Program-made: the position numbers and the translations under genes
From: Roseburia sp. 499
GTDB taxonomy: Bacteria; Bacillota; Clostridia; Lachnospirales; Lachnospiraceae
Assembly: GCF_001940225.2 (NCBI RefSeq)
Contig: NZ_CP135164.1
Coordinates: forward strand, 558,001 to 622,000
DNA length: 64,000 nt
Direction: 5' to 3'
Shown: in pieces, positions 1-10,686 of the stretch
Layout: every line of letters begins with the position of its first letter
How positions within the stretch are numbered: the first letter of the stretch is position 1
The notes under the pieces: model-generated
The model's database searches: none
The model's input: the letters and a program-made list of their open reading frames with translations, nothing else
What the model was told of the DNA's origin: nothing

Positions 1-1238
<1,238 letters not shown>

Positions 1239-1276
1239 TCACTTTCTTTATCATTGCTTTTGCTGTTATTCCCTCG

Positions 1277-1305
1277 ATTTTAACAAAAAGGAGCGAAACT
1301 GTCAA
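1277..1305 (-). promoter_or_regulatory. Promoter of guaB
   Basis: On the minus strand, TTGACA (1300-1305) and TAAAAT (1277-1282) are separated by exactly 17 bp and lie about 50 bp upstream of the guaB ATG. This is a near-consensus sigma-A promoter. Confidence 0.8.
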
Positions 1306-1354
1306 TGACTGACGGACACTTATAATAAAAAATATTTATCATTTTTACTACTAA

Positions 1355-1374
1355 ATAAGTAAAGAAATACTTAT
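1355..1374. promoter_or_regulatory. Inverted repeat in the guaB/hisA divergent region
   Basis: ATAAGTA (1355-1361) and TACTTAT (1368-1374) form a perfect 7-bp inverted repeat with a 6-bp spacer in the 250-bp divergent region. It could be an operator, but in such A/T-rich DNA it may be chance. The rest of the region holds only the guaB promoter and a weak possible promoter (TTTTCA, 17 bp, TATTTT) for the plus-strand gene. Confidence 0.3.
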
Positions 1375-1479
1375 GATTGCAAAAATATGCAGCGGGAAAG
1401 AGATTTTATATTTTCATTTTTTATAGATTGTGTTATTTTAATAAGGAAACAATAGGATGACAGCATAAGGAGTTTGAAG

Positions 1480-2262
1480 ATGGAATTTCGACCATGCATA
1501 GATATTCATAATGGAAAAGTGAAACAGATTGTAGGAGGGAGTCTGCGAGATGAAGGGAATCAAGCAGAAGAAAATTTTGTATCTGAGCAGGATGCTTCCT
1601 TTTTTGCAAGATTATATCAGAAATATGGGATAAAGGGAGGACATATTATACTTCTGAATCCTGCAGGAAGTGAATATTATAATGATACCAAGAAGCAGGC
1701 TATAAGTGCTTTGAAGGCTTATCCGGGAGGAATGCAGATTGGTGGCGGAATTACGGCAGATAATGCAGCGGAGTTCCTGGAGGTAGGAGCCAGTCATGTT
1801 ATTGTTACTTCCTATGTATTTAAAAATGGGATAATTAATTACGAGAATTTAGAAAAATTAGTGAAGATTACAGGAAAAGAACATCTGGTGCTGGATTTAA
1901 GTTGCCGGAAGCGGGAAGATGGATATTATATCGTAACGGACCGTTGGCAGAAATTTACCGAAGAGAAGGTGACAGAGGAACTTCTGGAAAGATTATCTGT
2001 GTATGCAGATGAGTTTCTGGTGCATGCAGTAGATGTAGAGGGGAAAGCTGCCGGAATTGAAAAGGAACTGGCGGAACTGTTAGGAAACTGGCAGAAGCTC
2101 CCGATTACTTATGCCGGAGGAGTAGGAAGCATGGAAGATCTTCGACAATTGCAAGAATTGGGAAAAAACAGATTAAATGTAACGGTTGGAAGTGCACTTG
2201 ATTTGTTTGGGGGAGATATGGAATTCGAAAAAGTATTATCCATTTGTGGAATTGACAAATGA
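1480..2262 (+). CDS. hisA: Eukaryotic-type HisA (ProFAR isomerase)
   Basis: Predicted 1-(5-phosphoribosyl)-5-[(phosphoribosylamino)methylideneamino]imidazole-4-carboxamide isomerase, fourth step of histidine synthesis, a TIM-barrel enzyme. The sequence follows the fungal/plant His6 type rather than the usual bacterial HisA: CIDIHNGKVKQIVGG at residues 6-20, then HVIVTSYVFK, LDLSCRK, EFLVHAVDVEG, ITYAGGVGS and VGSALDLFGG, each with a close counterpart in yeast His6. The ATG at 1480 is chosen because AAGGAG at 1467-1472 is 7 bases upstream; a TTG six bases earlier is too close. No other his genes are nearby, and glnA follows directly. The assignment rests on remembered His6 sequence, but the agreement is extensive. 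Confidence 0.88.
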   Translation: MEFRPCIDIHNGKVKQIVGGSLRDEGNQAEENFVSEQDASFFARLYQKYGIKGGHIILLNPAGSEYYNDTKKQAISALKAYPGGMQIGGGITADNAAEFLEVGASHVIVTSYVFKNGIINYENLEKLVKITGKEHLVLDLSCRKREDGYYIVTDRWQKFTEEKVTEELLERLSVYADEFLVHAVDVEGKAAGIEKELAELLGNWQKLPITYAGGVGSMEDLRQLQELGKNRLNVTVGSALDLFGGDMEFEKVLSICGIDK

Positions 2263-2282
2263 TAAAACCGTTGTTATTATCA
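2260..2282 (+). promoter_or_regulatory. Hairpin between hisA and glnA
   Basis: TGATAA-AAC, loop CGTT, GTT-A-TTATCA forms a 9-bp stem with one bulged A and includes the hisA stop codon. It sits just upstream of the glnA ribosome binding site. There is no T-run, so it is not a clear terminator. It could act on glnA expression, since an RNA-binding ANTAR protein is encoded downstream, but no paired hexaloop hairpins typical of ANTAR targets are obvious. Confidence 0.35.
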
Positions 2283-2313
2283 GAAACAGAAGAAAGAAAA
2301 GGAGTGTTACGTC

Positions 2314-3645
2314 ATGAGTAAGTATACGAAACAGGACATCATGCAGATGGTAGAGGACGAAGATGTGGAATTTATTCGACTTCAGTTTACGGATATGTTT
2401 GGCACATTGAAGAATGTGGCTATTACCAAAAGCCAGTTGGAAAAGGCGTTGAATAATCAGTGTATGTTTGATGGTTCCTCTATAGAGGGATTTGTGAGAA
2501 TTGAAGAATCGGATATGTATTTGTATCCGGATTTAGATACGTTTGTAATTTTTCCATGGCGTCCTCAGCAGGGAAAGGTTGCAAGAATTATCTGTGACAT
2601 TTATCGTCCGGATGGAAAACCTTTTGAAGGAGACCCAAGGTATATTTTGAGAAGAACCATTGCAGAAGCAGCAGAATTGGGATATCAGTTCAATGTAGGA
2701 CCGGAATGTGAATTTTTCCTGTTCCATACAGATGATGAAGGAAGACCTACCACAATTTCTCATGAACGTGCAGGATACTTTGATTTAGGACCGGTAGATC
2801 TTGGGGAAAATGCCAGACGTGACATGGTGTTGACACTGGAGGATATGGGATTTGAAATCGAGGCGTCCCATCATGAAGCAGCTCCGGCGCAGCATGAGAT
2901 TGATTTTAAATATGATGAAGCAATGCGTACTGCAGATAATATTATGACATTTAAGTTAGCAGTAAAAACTATTGCAAAACGTTTTGGACTGTTTGCAAGT
3001 TTTATGCCAAAGCCAAAGCAGGGAATCAATGGTTCAGGAATGCATATAAATGTTTCTGTTTCTAAGGATGGAAAGAATATTTTTGCTGATCCATCGGATG
3101 AACTTGGATTAAGTCAAGAGGCATATTATTTTATCGGCGGAATCATGAAGCATATGAAAGGAATGACAGCTATTACGAATCCGCTGATTAACTCTTATAA
3201 GCGTTTGATTCCGGGATTTGAAGCACCTGTTTATATTGCGTGGTCTGGAACAAACAGAAGTCCTTTGATTCGTATTCCGGCGGCTCGTGGCGAGGGAACC
3301 CGTGTAGAGTTACGTAGTCCGGATTCAGCAGCGAATCCGTATCTTGCTCTTGCAGTATGTCTTGCGGCAGGATTAGATGGAATTAAGAACAAGATAATGC
3401 CTCCAAAACCAGTGAATGGTAATGTTTTTGATATGACAGCAGAGGAAATGGAAGCATTGAATATTCAGGCACTTCCTGCTGATTTAAACGAGGCAATAGA
3501 AGAATTAGAAAAGGACAATTTTATCCAGGAAGTATTGGGAAACCACGCTTCACAGAAGTATGCGGAAGCAAAACGTGAGGAATGGGCGGCATACCGACAG
3601 CAGATTACAGATTGGGAAATTGACGAGTATCTTTATAAAATATAA
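2314..3645 (+). CDS. glnA: Glutamine synthetase type I (GSI-alpha)
   Basis: Makes glutamine from glutamate, ammonia and ATP; dodecameric cytoplasmic enzyme. At 443 residues it has the length of Bacillus GlnA. Visible family motifs are FDGSSIEGF (~residue 52), the metal/glutamate segment [16 protein letters not shown] (~190), [11 protein letters not shown] (~240), and ATP-site residues in [22 protein letters not shown] (split here: [14 protein letters not shown], then [10 protein letters not shown]). At the position where adenylylated enzymes have a tyrosine in a YDLPPEE-like motif, this protein has NVFDMTAEE, so adenylylation control is unlikely, as expected for GSI-alpha. AAGGAG precedes the ATG. 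An ANTAR regulator follows 18 bases downstream, indicating a nitrogen-responsive operon. Confidence 0.97.
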   Translation: MSKYTKQDIMQMVEDEDVEFIRLQFTDMFGTLKNVAITKSQLEKALNNQCMFDGSSIEGFVRIEESDMYLYPDLDTFVIFPWRPQQGKVARIICDIYRPDGKPFEGDPRYILRRTIAEAAELGYQFNVGPECEFFLFHTDDEGRPTTISHERAGYFDLGPVDLGENARRDMVLTLEDMGFEIEASHHEAAPAQHEIDFKYDEAMRTADNIMTFKLAVKTIAKRFGLFASFMPKPKQGINGSGMHINVSVSKDGKNIFADPSDELGLSQEAYYFIGGIMKHMKGMTAITNPLINSYKRLIPGFEAPVYIAWSGTNRSPLIRIPAARGEGTRVELRSPDSAANPYLALAVCLAAGLDGIKNKIMPPKPVNGNVFDMTAEEMEALNIQALPADLNEAIEELEKDNFIQEVLGNHASQKYAEAKREEWAAYRQQITDWEIDEYLYKI

Positions 3646-3663
3646 TTCCATGGAGGAATTGTC

Positions 3664-4209
3664 TTGATTAACGTAATAGTAGCATTTCCCAAAATTGAAA
3701 ACGGGAAAAGTATTAAAAACATTCTGATAAAAAGTGGGTTTCAGGTTGGTTCAGTATGTGTAACGGGTGCTCAGGTTTTGCAGAATACCGATATGTTGGG
3801 GGATGGTATTGTGGTATGTGGGTACCGCTTGCAGGACATGTTATATACGGAATTACATGAATATCTGCCACCACATTTTCAAATGCTTATGGTGGCAGCC
3901 CCAAATTTGTGTGAAGAGAGAGAAGTAGAGGATATTGTGTGTCTTTCCATGCCGCTTAAGGTACATGAATTGGTTAGTACAATGGAAATGATGGTGTACA
4001 CCATGGAGCGGCAACGTAAAAAACGAAAGTCCGCACCGAAAGCACGCAGTCAAGAAGAAAAACAGCTTATTCAGCAGGCAAAGGAATTGCTGATGGTGAG
4101 AAATAATATGACAGAAGAAGAAGCTCACCGCTATATGCAAAAGACAAGTATGGATAGCGGAACAGGACTGACGGAGACTGCTCAGATGATTTTGAGCATG
4201 CTTAGTTGA
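3664..4209 (+). CDS. ANTAR-domain response regulator-like antiterminator
   Basis: A 181-residue protein with an N-terminal receiver-like fold (about 1-115) and a C-terminal ANTAR helical domain (about 130-181; visible in LIQQAKELLMVRNNMTEEEA and the ending). ANTAR domains bind paired hairpins in nascent RNA and prevent termination, often for nitrogen genes. The receiver looks degenerate: the start INVIVAFPKIENGK lacks the usual acidic pair and no clear phospho-acceptor aspartate stands out, so phosphorylation is doubtful. TTG at 3664 is the start because GGAGG (3652-3656) lies 7 bases before it. It is cotranscribed with glnA; a role in glutamine synthetase control is inferred from that linkage. 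Confidence 0.85.
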   Translation: MINVIVAFPKIENGKSIKNILIKSGFQVGSVCVTGAQVLQNTDMLGDGIVVCGYRLQDMLYTELHEYLPPHFQMLMVAAPNLCEEREVEDIVCLSMPLKVHELVSTMEMMVYTMERQRKKRKSAPKARSQEEKQLIQQAKELLMVRNNMTEEEAHRYMQKTSMDSGTGLTETAQMILSMLS

Positions 4210-4238
4210 AGAGCAGAGAAGGAAAGGAAGGTGACAGC

Positions 4239-5090
4239 GTGAAATTTACGAAGATGCATGGAATTGGAAATGATTATGTATATGTAAACTGCTTTGAGGA
4301 AGAAGTAAAGAATCCTGCGAAGGTTTCAAAGTATGTTAGTGATCGGCATTTTGGAATTGGGTCGGATGGATTGATTCTGATAAAACCATCTATAGTAGCA
4401 GATTTTAAAATGGACATGTATAATGCAGATGGTTCCCAGGGAGAAATGTGTGGAAATGGTATCCGATGTGTAGCAAAGTATGTATATGACTACGGGCTTA
4501 CCAATAAGGAAAATATTAGTGTAGAGACATTGGCAGGAATCAAACATCTGGAACTTACCGTCGAAAATGGCAAGGTGGCGTTGGTAAAGGTTAACATGGG
4601 TTCGCCGGAGTTAGTACCGGAAAAAATCCCGGTAGTGGCAGAGGGAGAACGTGCCATTGATGTGCCGTTAGAGGTAAAGGGAAAGTCTTATCAGATGAAT
4701 GGTGTTTCTATGGGGAATCCTCATTGTGTTATTTTTATGGAAGAAGATGTACGAAATCTAGACCTAGAAGCAATAGGACCGGATTTTGAGAATCATGAGC
4801 GTTTTCCAAAACGAATCAATACAGAGTTTGTGAATGTATTGGACAACCAGACTTTACGGATGCGTGTCTGGGAACGTGGAAGTGGTGAAACCCTTGCTTG
4901 TGGAACCGGAGCATGTGCAACTGCAGTAGCAGCTGTGTTAAATGGATTGGTTCAAAAGGAGGTTACCGTGAAGCTTTTGGGCGGTGACTTAAAAATACAG
5001 TGGGATGGCGGTGAGTCGCCGGTTTATATGACCGGTCCTGCAACTACCGTATTTGACGGCATTGTTGAATTGCCCGATGGAATAGAATAA
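4239..5090 (+). CDS. dapF: Diaminopimelate epimerase
   Basis: Interconverts LL- and meso-diaminopimelate, supplying lysine and peptidoglycan precursors. The protein begins MKFTKMHGIGNDYVYV and has the two catalytic cysteines of the family in GNGIRCVAKY (~residue 77) and ETLACGTGACATAV (~222), which act as base and acid. GTG at 4239 is chosen because AGGAAGG ends 7 bases upstream; a TTG at 4206 overlapping the preceding gene lacks a site. The resulting 283 residues match the family length. The next gene, dapL, makes its LL-diaminopimelate substrate, so the two form a pathway pair. Confidence 0.95.
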   Translation: MKFTKMHGIGNDYVYVNCFEEEVKNPAKVSKYVSDRHFGIGSDGLILIKPSIVADFKMDMYNADGSQGEMCGNGIRCVAKYVYDYGLTNKENISVETLAGIKHLELTVENGKVALVKVNMGSPELVPEKIPVVAEGERAIDVPLEVKGKSYQMNGVSMGNPHCVIFMEEDVRNLDLEAIGPDFENHERFPKRINTEFVNVLDNQTLRMRVWERGSGETLACGTGACATAVAAVLNGLVQKEVTVKLLGGDLKIQWDGGESPVYMTGPATTVFDGIVELPDGIE

Positions 5091-5123
5091 AATAAACAGC
5101 CGATAGGCAGAAAGAGGAGTAAG

Positions 5124-6338
5124 ATGTACAAGATTAATGACAACTATCAGAAGTTACCAGGCAGCTATTTATTTAGTACCATTGCAAAAAAAGTGAATGC
5201 TTTTACAGCAGCGAATCCGGATAAAAACATTATTCGTCTGGGAATTGGTGATGTAACACAACCAATTGCACCAGCAATCATTGATGCACTGCATAAGGCA
5301 GTAGACGAGATGGGAAGTGCAGAAACTTTCCATGGATATGCACCGGACTTAGGATATGAATTTTTAAGAAATGCAATTGTAGAAAATGATTATAAATCCA
5401 GAGGTTGCGATATTTCTGCAGACGAAATTTTTGTTTCTGATGGAGCAAAGAGTGATTCTGCTAACATTCAGGAAATCTTTTCTGTAGATAACAGAATTGC
5501 CGTATGCGACCCTGTCTACCCGGTATATGTAGATTCTAATGTAATGGCAGGAAGAACCGGTGTATATGACCCGGAAAAAGAGACATGGAGCAATGTGATT
5601 TATATGCCATGTACCAAGGAAAACGGATTTGTACCGGAATTTCCAAAAGAAACACCGGATATGATTTATCTGTGCTTCCCAAACAATCCTACCGGAACCA
5701 CAATTACAAAGGCTCAGTTACAGGAATGGGTTGATTATGCAAATAAAGTTGGCGCAGTAATTCTTTATGATGCTGCTTATGAAGCATATATTTCTGAAAG
5801 TGATGTAGCACACTCTATTTACGAGTGTGAAGGAGCAAGAACTTGTGCTATCGAGTTAAAGAGTTTCTCTAAGAATGCAGGATTTACCGGAGTTCGTCTT
5901 GGATACACTGTAGTTCCTAAGGACTTAAAATGTGGAGATGTTTCCTTAAATGCAATGTGGGCACGCCGTCATGGTACTAAATTTAACGGAGCACCTTATA
6001 TTGTACAGAGAGCCGGAGAAGCAACTTATTCAACGGAAGGAAAGGCTCAGTTAAAAGAGCAGGTTGCTTATTATATGAAGAATGCAGCAACCATTAAGAC
6101 CGGACTTCAGGATGCAGGATTTACTGTATTTGGTGGAGTAAATGCACCATATATCTGGTTAAAGACACCGGACAAGATGACCTCATGGGAATTCTTTGAT
6201 TACTTATTGGAAAATGCTAATGTAGTAGGAACTCCAGGTTCAGGATTCGGACCAAGCGGAGAAGGATACTTTAGACTGACTGCATTTGGTACTTATGAAA
6301 ATACAGTCGCAGCAATTGAGCGAATTAAAAAGTTATAA
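5124..6338 (+). CDS. dapL: LL-diaminopimelate aminotransferase
   Basis: PLP-dependent class I/II aminotransferase that converts tetrahydrodipicolinate directly to LL-diaminopimelate, bypassing the acylated intermediates. At 404 residues it has typical length. It starts [17 protein letters not shown], shows the PLP phosphate region [11 protein letters not shown], the aspartate segment [18 protein letters not shown], and the Schiff-base lysine in [12 protein letters not shown] (~residue 250). AGAGGAG lies before the ATG. Its position behind dapF supports the assignment and the use of the aminotransferase variant of the lysine pathway. A strong bidirectional hairpin follows. Confidence 0.96.
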   Translation: MYKINDNYQKLPGSYLFSTIAKKVNAFTAANPDKNIIRLGIGDVTQPIAPAIIDALHKAVDEMGSAETFHGYAPDLGYEFLRNAIVENDYKSRGCDISADEIFVSDGAKSDSANIQEIFSVDNRIAVCDPVYPVYVDSNVMAGRTGVYDPEKETWSNVIYMPCTKENGFVPEFPKETPDMIYLCFPNNPTGTTITKAQLQEWVDYANKVGAVILYDAAYEAYISESDVAHSIYECEGARTCAIELKSFSKNAGFTGVRLGYTVVPKDLKCGDVSLNAMWARRHGTKFNGAPYIVQRAGEATYSTEGKAQLKEQVAYYMKNAATIKTGLQDAGFTVFGGVNAPYIWLKTPDKMTSWEFFDYLLENANVVGTPGSGFGPSGEGYFRLTAFGTYENTVAAIERIKKL

Positions 6339-6341
6339 GAA

Positions 6342-6378
6342 AAATGTCGTCAGTTCCGTTATGGAACTGGCGACATTT
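6342..6378. terminator. Bidirectional terminator between dapL and pncB
   Basis: A 16-bp stem (6342-6357 with 6363-6378, one G-U pair) closes a 5-base loop, with an A-run on the left and a T-run on the right. It can end transcription of the convergent genes from both sides. Confidence 0.9.
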
Positions 6379-6382
6379 AATA

Positions 6383-7834
6383 TTACTCCTGACCCATCTC
6401 ATTTAAAATCTGTCGTTTCATATCGTATAATTTATCTGACAAGTCCACATATACTTTGTGTGGATTTACAAAACGTTTTGTCTCATTCCAGAGTGTTTCT
6501 TTTTCTTTATCACAGTATTTTTGAATTTCCATGACTTTCGGAGAATGATAGACACAGGTTCCTTGGTCAAATATCTTTACCAGAAGCTCACGCATGGAAT
6601 AGGTACCTGCTTTTAACAGAGTTTTTTTCCAGGGTTCATGTGGGTCAAAAATCCTCAAATCTTTATTGGTATCAAATGTTTCATCAGCCAGACAAATTAA
6701 ATCAGCTTTTATCTTGTGAGAATCCTCTTCATAAATGCGGTAAACGGTTTTGTTTCCTGGATTGGTAACTTTTTCCGTGTTTTCGGAAAGCTTAATTTTA
6801 GGAATGAACTCTCCTTGTTCATTTTGGATAGCAGCAAGCTTATATACACCGCCGAAGGCAGGGCAATCCTTAGAGGTAATCAAGTGAGTTCCGACTCCCC
6901 AGGAAGTAATGGTAGCTCCCTGGTTTTTCAGACTTTCAATTAGGTATTCGTCAAGGTCATTGGAAGCCGAGATAACAGCATCAGGGAATCCGGCGTCATC
7001 TAACATTTTACGAGCTTTTTTGGATAGGTAAGCAAGGTCGCCGCTATCCATACGGATACCATAGAAGGTAAGCGGAATGCCGGCCTCACGCATTTCGGTA
7101 AAGACACGAATAGCATTAGGAATACCGGATTTTAAGGTGTCATAGGTATCCACCAGAAGAATGCAAGCTGAGGGATACAGAGTTGCATAGTTTTTAAAGG
7201 CAGTATATTCATCCGGGAAACTCATAATCCAGCTGTGGGCATGGGTTCCTTTGACCGGTACATCAAATAGTTGTCCACAGAGGACATTAGAGGTTCCACA
7301 GCATCCGCCAATGACGGCAGCTCTGGCTCCATAGGTACCGGAGTCTGGTCCCTGAGCACGACGGAGGCCAAATTCCATAACACCATCGCCCTGAGCAGCA
7401 TAGCAGACCCTGGCAGCTTTGGTGGCAATCAGACTTTGGTGATTTAAAATATTTAAAATAGCAGTTTCTACCAACTGGGCTTCCATAATAGGAGCCACTA
7501 CTTTAATCAATGGCTCTCTTGGAAAAATAACAGTACCTTCCGGAATGGCGTAGATATCACCGGAAAAATGAAAATTACTTAGATATTCCAGAAAATCATC
7601 GTCAAAAATACCAAGTCCTCGTAAATAGGAAATATCATCTTCATCAAAGTGAAGATTTTCAATATAGTCAATTACCTGTTCCAGTCCGGCACAGATGGCA
7701 TAGCCGCCGTTGCATGGATTATTGCGGTAAAAAGCATCAAAAACAACAACTTCACGATTTTTAGTTTTAAAATACCCCTGCATCATTGTCAGTTCATAGA
7801 GGTCTGTCAATAATGTCAAATTTAATGTACTCAT
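6383..7834 (-). CDS. pncB: Nicotinate phosphoribosyltransferase
   Basis: Joins nicotinate to PRPP to give nicotinate mononucleotide in NAD salvage. The 483-residue protein starts MSTLNLTLLTDLYELTMMQGY, as in the PncB family, and contains FDAFYRNNPCNGGYA, the GTYGARAAVIGG segment, and GTHAHSWIMSF with the conserved histidine region. ATG at 7834 is chosen because AAAGGAG lies just upstream; an earlier in-frame start would add 13 residues that do not look like the family. It is the only gene between two strong boundaries, so probably monocistronic. NAD synthetase (nadE) occurs elsewhere in this window and would act later in the same pathway. Confidence 0.94.
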   Translation of the reverse strand: MSTLNLTLLTDLYELTMMQGYFKTKNREVVVFDAFYRNNPCNGGYAICAGLEQVIDYIENLHFDEDDISYLRGLGIFDDDFLEYLSNFHFSGDIYAIPEGTVIFPREPLIKVVAPIMEAQLVETAILNILNHQSLIATKAARVCYAAQGDGVMEFGLRRAQGPDSGTYGARAAVIGGCCGTSNVLCGQLFDVPVKGTHAHSWIMSFPDEYTAFKNYATLYPSACILLVDTYDTLKSGIPNAIRVFTEMREAGIPLTFYGIRMDSGDLAYLSKKARKMLDDAGFPDAVISASNDLDEYLIESLKNQGATITSWGVGTHLITSKDCPAFGGVYKLAAIQNEQGEFIPKIKLSENTEKVTNPGNKTVYRIYEEDSHKIKADLICLADETFDTNKDLRIFDPHEPWKKTLLKAGTYSMRELLVKIFDQGTCVYHSPKVMEIQKYCDKEKETLWNETKRFVNPHKVYVDLSDKLYDMKRQILNEMGQE

Positions 7835-7882
7835 AATAACTCCTTTCAGAATAGGTGACCTTTGCTTAGTCACAATATATCA

Positions 7883-7911
7883 CATTTCCCTAAAATTTTA
7901 CAGTGTGCATG
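7883..7911 (-). promoter_or_regulatory. Possible promoter of pncB
   Basis: On the minus strand, TGTAAA and TATATT are spaced by 17 bp about 50 bp upstream of the pncB ATG. The -35 hexamer is poor, so this is a tentative call. Confidence 0.4.
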
Positions 7912-8017
7912 GGTGATTTATTTGCAATTTCTAATCTAGAATGCTTTTCAATTAGGTAAAAATGTGATATTCTTTATTATTGAGTATAACCATTTATAGT
8001 ATTTATTTACAAGCGAC

Positions 8018-8023
8018 TATAAT
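8018..8023 (+). promoter_or_regulatory. -10 element before the foldase-like lipoprotein gene
   Basis: TATAAT lies 28 bp upstream of the ATG at 8052. No convincing -35 hexamer is visible at 16-18 bp spacing. Confidence 0.4.
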
Positions 8024-8051
8024 GGAAACTAGAAAAGAAAGGTAAAGTAGA

Positions 8052-9146
8052 ATGAAGAAAAAATTAGTAATACTATTGGCAGCTGTAGGTACCTTATCTA
8101 TATTGGGAGGGTGCGGAAGTGACAAAAAGAGTACAACAGAATACGATGCATCTGATTATGTGACGCTTGGAGATTACAAAGGAATGGAAGTGAAAATGGA
8201 TTCCAATTATGAAGTAACAGATGAGGATGTAAAAAACTATATAGAAACAACTGTATTTAATATGTATCCCGCATATGAAGATTCAGATAAGACTACAGTA
8301 GAAAATGGGGATTTTGTAAACATTGATTATGAGGGATTAAAGGATGGAGTAGCTTTTGACGGAGGTACTGCGCAAGGAACAGTTCTTGAAATCGGTTCCA
8401 ATACTTTTATTGATGGATTTGAATCTGGTTTGATCGGGGCAAATGTAGGAGATACAGTTGCTTTAAATCTTACATTTCCGGAGAATTATCAGAGTACAGA
8501 TTTAGCAGGACAGGCTGTGGTATTCAATGTAACCGTTAATAAAATCGTGAACAAGGTAGATATGACCTATGAGACTATAACAGATCAGTATGTAATTGAT
8601 AATTTTAGCTCATGGGGATATGAAACAGTACAGGATTTAAAGGACGGAATAAAGGAACAACTGACACAGAGTAATGAATCTGGTAAAGAACAAGATACTC
8701 AGACTGCTGTGATAGAGAAGTTGCAGGAAATATGTACCGTAAATAGTCTTCCGGATGGAGTATTAGACGAAAGAGTGAAAGAATACAAAGAAGAGATGGA
8801 AAAGTCTTTAAAGGAAGACTATAATATGGGCATAGAAGAGTATCTGACTGCGATAAATCAAACACAGGAAGAATTTGATACAGAGATTACAGACTATATG
8901 AAACAGAATCTGGAGATGGAATTGATTCTGACGGCCATTGCGGATAAGGAAAAAATTGAAGTAGATGAAGAAGGATATAAGGAGTATATTAATAGCATAA
9001 TCAGTAGTGGAAACTATGAGAGCGAAGATGCTTTGATGGAAGAATACGGCGAAGACTATGTGAAATCGGTCTATCGTAATAATAAGGCTATGGATATGAT
9101 AAGAGAGAATGCGGTAGTTACTTATGGTGATTCTGCAGCAGAATAA
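8052..9146 (+). CDS. Trigger-factor-like FKBP lipoprotein
   Basis: A 364-residue predicted lipoprotein: N-terminal signal (KKKLVILLAAVGTLSIL) ending in the lipobox LGGC with cysteine near residue 21. Residues ~80-165 resemble an FKBP-type peptidyl-prolyl isomerase (GDFVNIDYEGLKDGVAFDGG, FIDGFESGLIGANVGD, LNLTFPENY), the same arrangement seen in the middle domain of trigger factor. The rest is helical and resembles the trigger-factor C-terminal chaperone domain. It is therefore likely an extracytoplasmic folding helper tethered to the membrane, rather than the ribosome-bound trigger factor itself. asnS follows after 21 bases, though a functional link is not evident. Confidence 0.85.
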   Translation: MKKKLVILLAAVGTLSILGGCGSDKKSTTEYDASDYVTLGDYKGMEVKMDSNYEVTDEDVKNYIETTVFNMYPAYEDSDKTTVENGDFVNIDYEGLKDGVAFDGGTAQGTVLEIGSNTFIDGFESGLIGANVGDTVALNLTFPENYQSTDLAGQAVVFNVTVNKIVNKVDMTYETITDQYVIDNFSSWGYETVQDLKDGIKEQLTQSNESGKEQDTQTAVIEKLQEICTVNSLPDGVLDERVKEYKEEMEKSLKEDYNMGIEEYLTAINQTQEEFDTEITDYMKQNLEMELILTAIADKEKIEVDEEGYKEYINSIISSGNYESEDALMEEYGEDYVKSVYRNNKAMDMIRENAVVTYGDSAAE

Positions 9147-9167
9147 AAATGGAATAGGAGAAAAATT

Positions 9168-10559
9168 ATGGAACTGATTAATATCAGAGATTTATATAGA
9201 AAAAAAGAAGATTATCTGGAAAAAGAGGTACAAATTGGCGGATGGGTCAGAAGCATCCGTAATTCCAAAAATTTTGGATTTATTGTGGTAAACGATGGTA
9301 CTTTTTTTGAACCGTTGCAGGTAGTGTACCATGATGGACTTGAGAATTTTGCAGAGATTGAAAAGTTAAATGTAGGGGCGGCTATTATTGTAAAAGGAAA
9401 ACTGGTAGCCACACCGGAGGCAAAACAGCCATTTGAAATACAGGCAGATGAGGTTTTGATTGAGGGTCAATCTACACCGGATTATCCGCTTCAGAAAAAG
9501 AGACACAGTTTTGAATATTTAAGAACGGTTTCTCATTTAAGACCACGTACCAATACTTTTGAGGCAGTTTTTAGAGTACGTTCCCTGATTGCTTATGCCA
9601 TTCATAAGTTTTTTCAGGAGAGAGACTTTGTATATGTGCATACGCCATTGATTACCGGAAGCGACTGTGAAGGAGCAGGAGAGATGTTTCAGGTTACTAC
9701 TATGGATTTAAAGAATATTCCGAAGAATCCGGATGGTACGGTAGATTATAGTCAGGACTTTTTCAATAAGCCGACAAACCTTACTGTAAGTGGACAGTTG
9801 AACGGTGAGAGCTATGCCATGGCATTTAAAAATATTTATACCTTTGGACCAACCTTCCGTGCGGAAAATTCCAATACTACGCGACATGCAGCAGAGTTTT
9901 GGATGATTGAGCCTGAAATTGCATTTGCAGATTTGGAAGATGATATGATATTGGCAGAAAGTATGCTGAAATATGTAATTAATTATGTGTTGGAAAATGC
10001 ACCGGAGGAGATGCAGTTCTTTAATAGCTTTGTAGATAAGGGGCTGTTGGAACGTCTGAATCATGTAGTAAATTCTGAATTTGCCCGTGTTACTTATACG
10101 GAAGCAGTGGAAATCTTAGAAAAGCATAACGACAAATTTGATTATAAGGTAAGTTGGGGTTGTGACTTACAGACAGAACATGAACGTTATTTGACAGAAG
10201 AGATATATAAGAGACCTGTATTTGTTACAGATTATCCAAAGGAAATCAAGGCATTTTATATGAAATTGAATCCGGATGGAAAGACAGTGGCAGCAGTGGA
10301 TTGTCTAGTACCGGGAATTGGCGAAATAATCGGGGGTAGCCAGAGAGAGGATGATTACGACAAGCTGTGTCAGCGTATGGATGATTTGGGATTGAACAAG
10401 GAAGATTACGATTTTTATCTGGATCTTAGAAAATATGGTTCAGCCAGACATGCTGGATTTGGGCTTGGATTTGAGCGTTGTGTCATGTACTTGACAGGAA
10501 TGAGTAATATTCGTGATGTTATTCCATTTCCAAGAACTGTAAATAATTGTGAATTATAG
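9168..10559 (+). CDS. asnS: Asparaginyl-tRNA synthetase
   Basis: Charges tRNA-Asn with asparagine. The 463-residue protein has the N-terminal OB-fold anticodon domain ([21 protein letters not shown], split: [14 protein letters not shown] then [10 protein letters not shown]) and class II catalytic motifs: [13 protein letters not shown], motif 2 in [19 protein letters not shown], and motif 3 in [15 protein letters not shown] near the C-terminus. The ending [12 protein letters not shown] is typical of the family. GGAG precedes the ATG. No T-box leader is present upstream; it seems to be read with the lipoprotein gene. Confidence 0.97.
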   Translation: MELINIRDLYRKKEDYLEKEVQIGGWVRSIRNSKNFGFIVVNDGTFFEPLQVVYHDGLENFAEIEKLNVGAAIIVKGKLVATPEAKQPFEIQADEVLIEGQSTPDYPLQKKRHSFEYLRTVSHLRPRTNTFEAVFRVRSLIAYAIHKFFQERDFVYVHTPLITGSDCEGAGEMFQVTTMDLKNIPKNPDGTVDYSQDFFNKPTNLTVSGQLNGESYAMAFKNIYTFGPTFRAENSNTTRHAAEFWMIEPEIAFADLEDDMILAESMLKYVINYVLENAPEEMQFFNSFVDKGLLERLNHVVNSEFARVTYTEAVEILEKHNDKFDYKVSWGCDLQTEHERYLTEEIYKRPVFVTDYPKEIKAFYMKLNPDGKTVAAVDCLVPGIGEIIGGSQREDDYDKLCQRMDDLGLNKEDYDFYLDLRKYGSARHAGFGLGFERCVMYLTGMSNIRDVIPFPRTVNNCEL

Positions 10560-10686
10560 TACTAATTTCACAGAATCATAAAAAAACAACATAATATCAT
10601 AAAAAAATAATATCGTTCTTTGATATATCAAGATATAATGTTATTAGGGGAAAAAGAAAGGTAACAAAGGAGAAGGAGGAAGCGGT

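Noticed and set aside
6286..6534. 82-codon plus-strand frame running from the dapL end into pncB
   Set aside because: It crosses a strong terminator, is antisense to pncB and has no ribosome binding site.
10560..10686. Promoter for the GGDEF gene at TATAAT 10634-10639
   Set aside because: A perfect -10 hexamer exists, but nothing resembling a -35 element occurs at 16-18 bp, so it is not listed as a feature.
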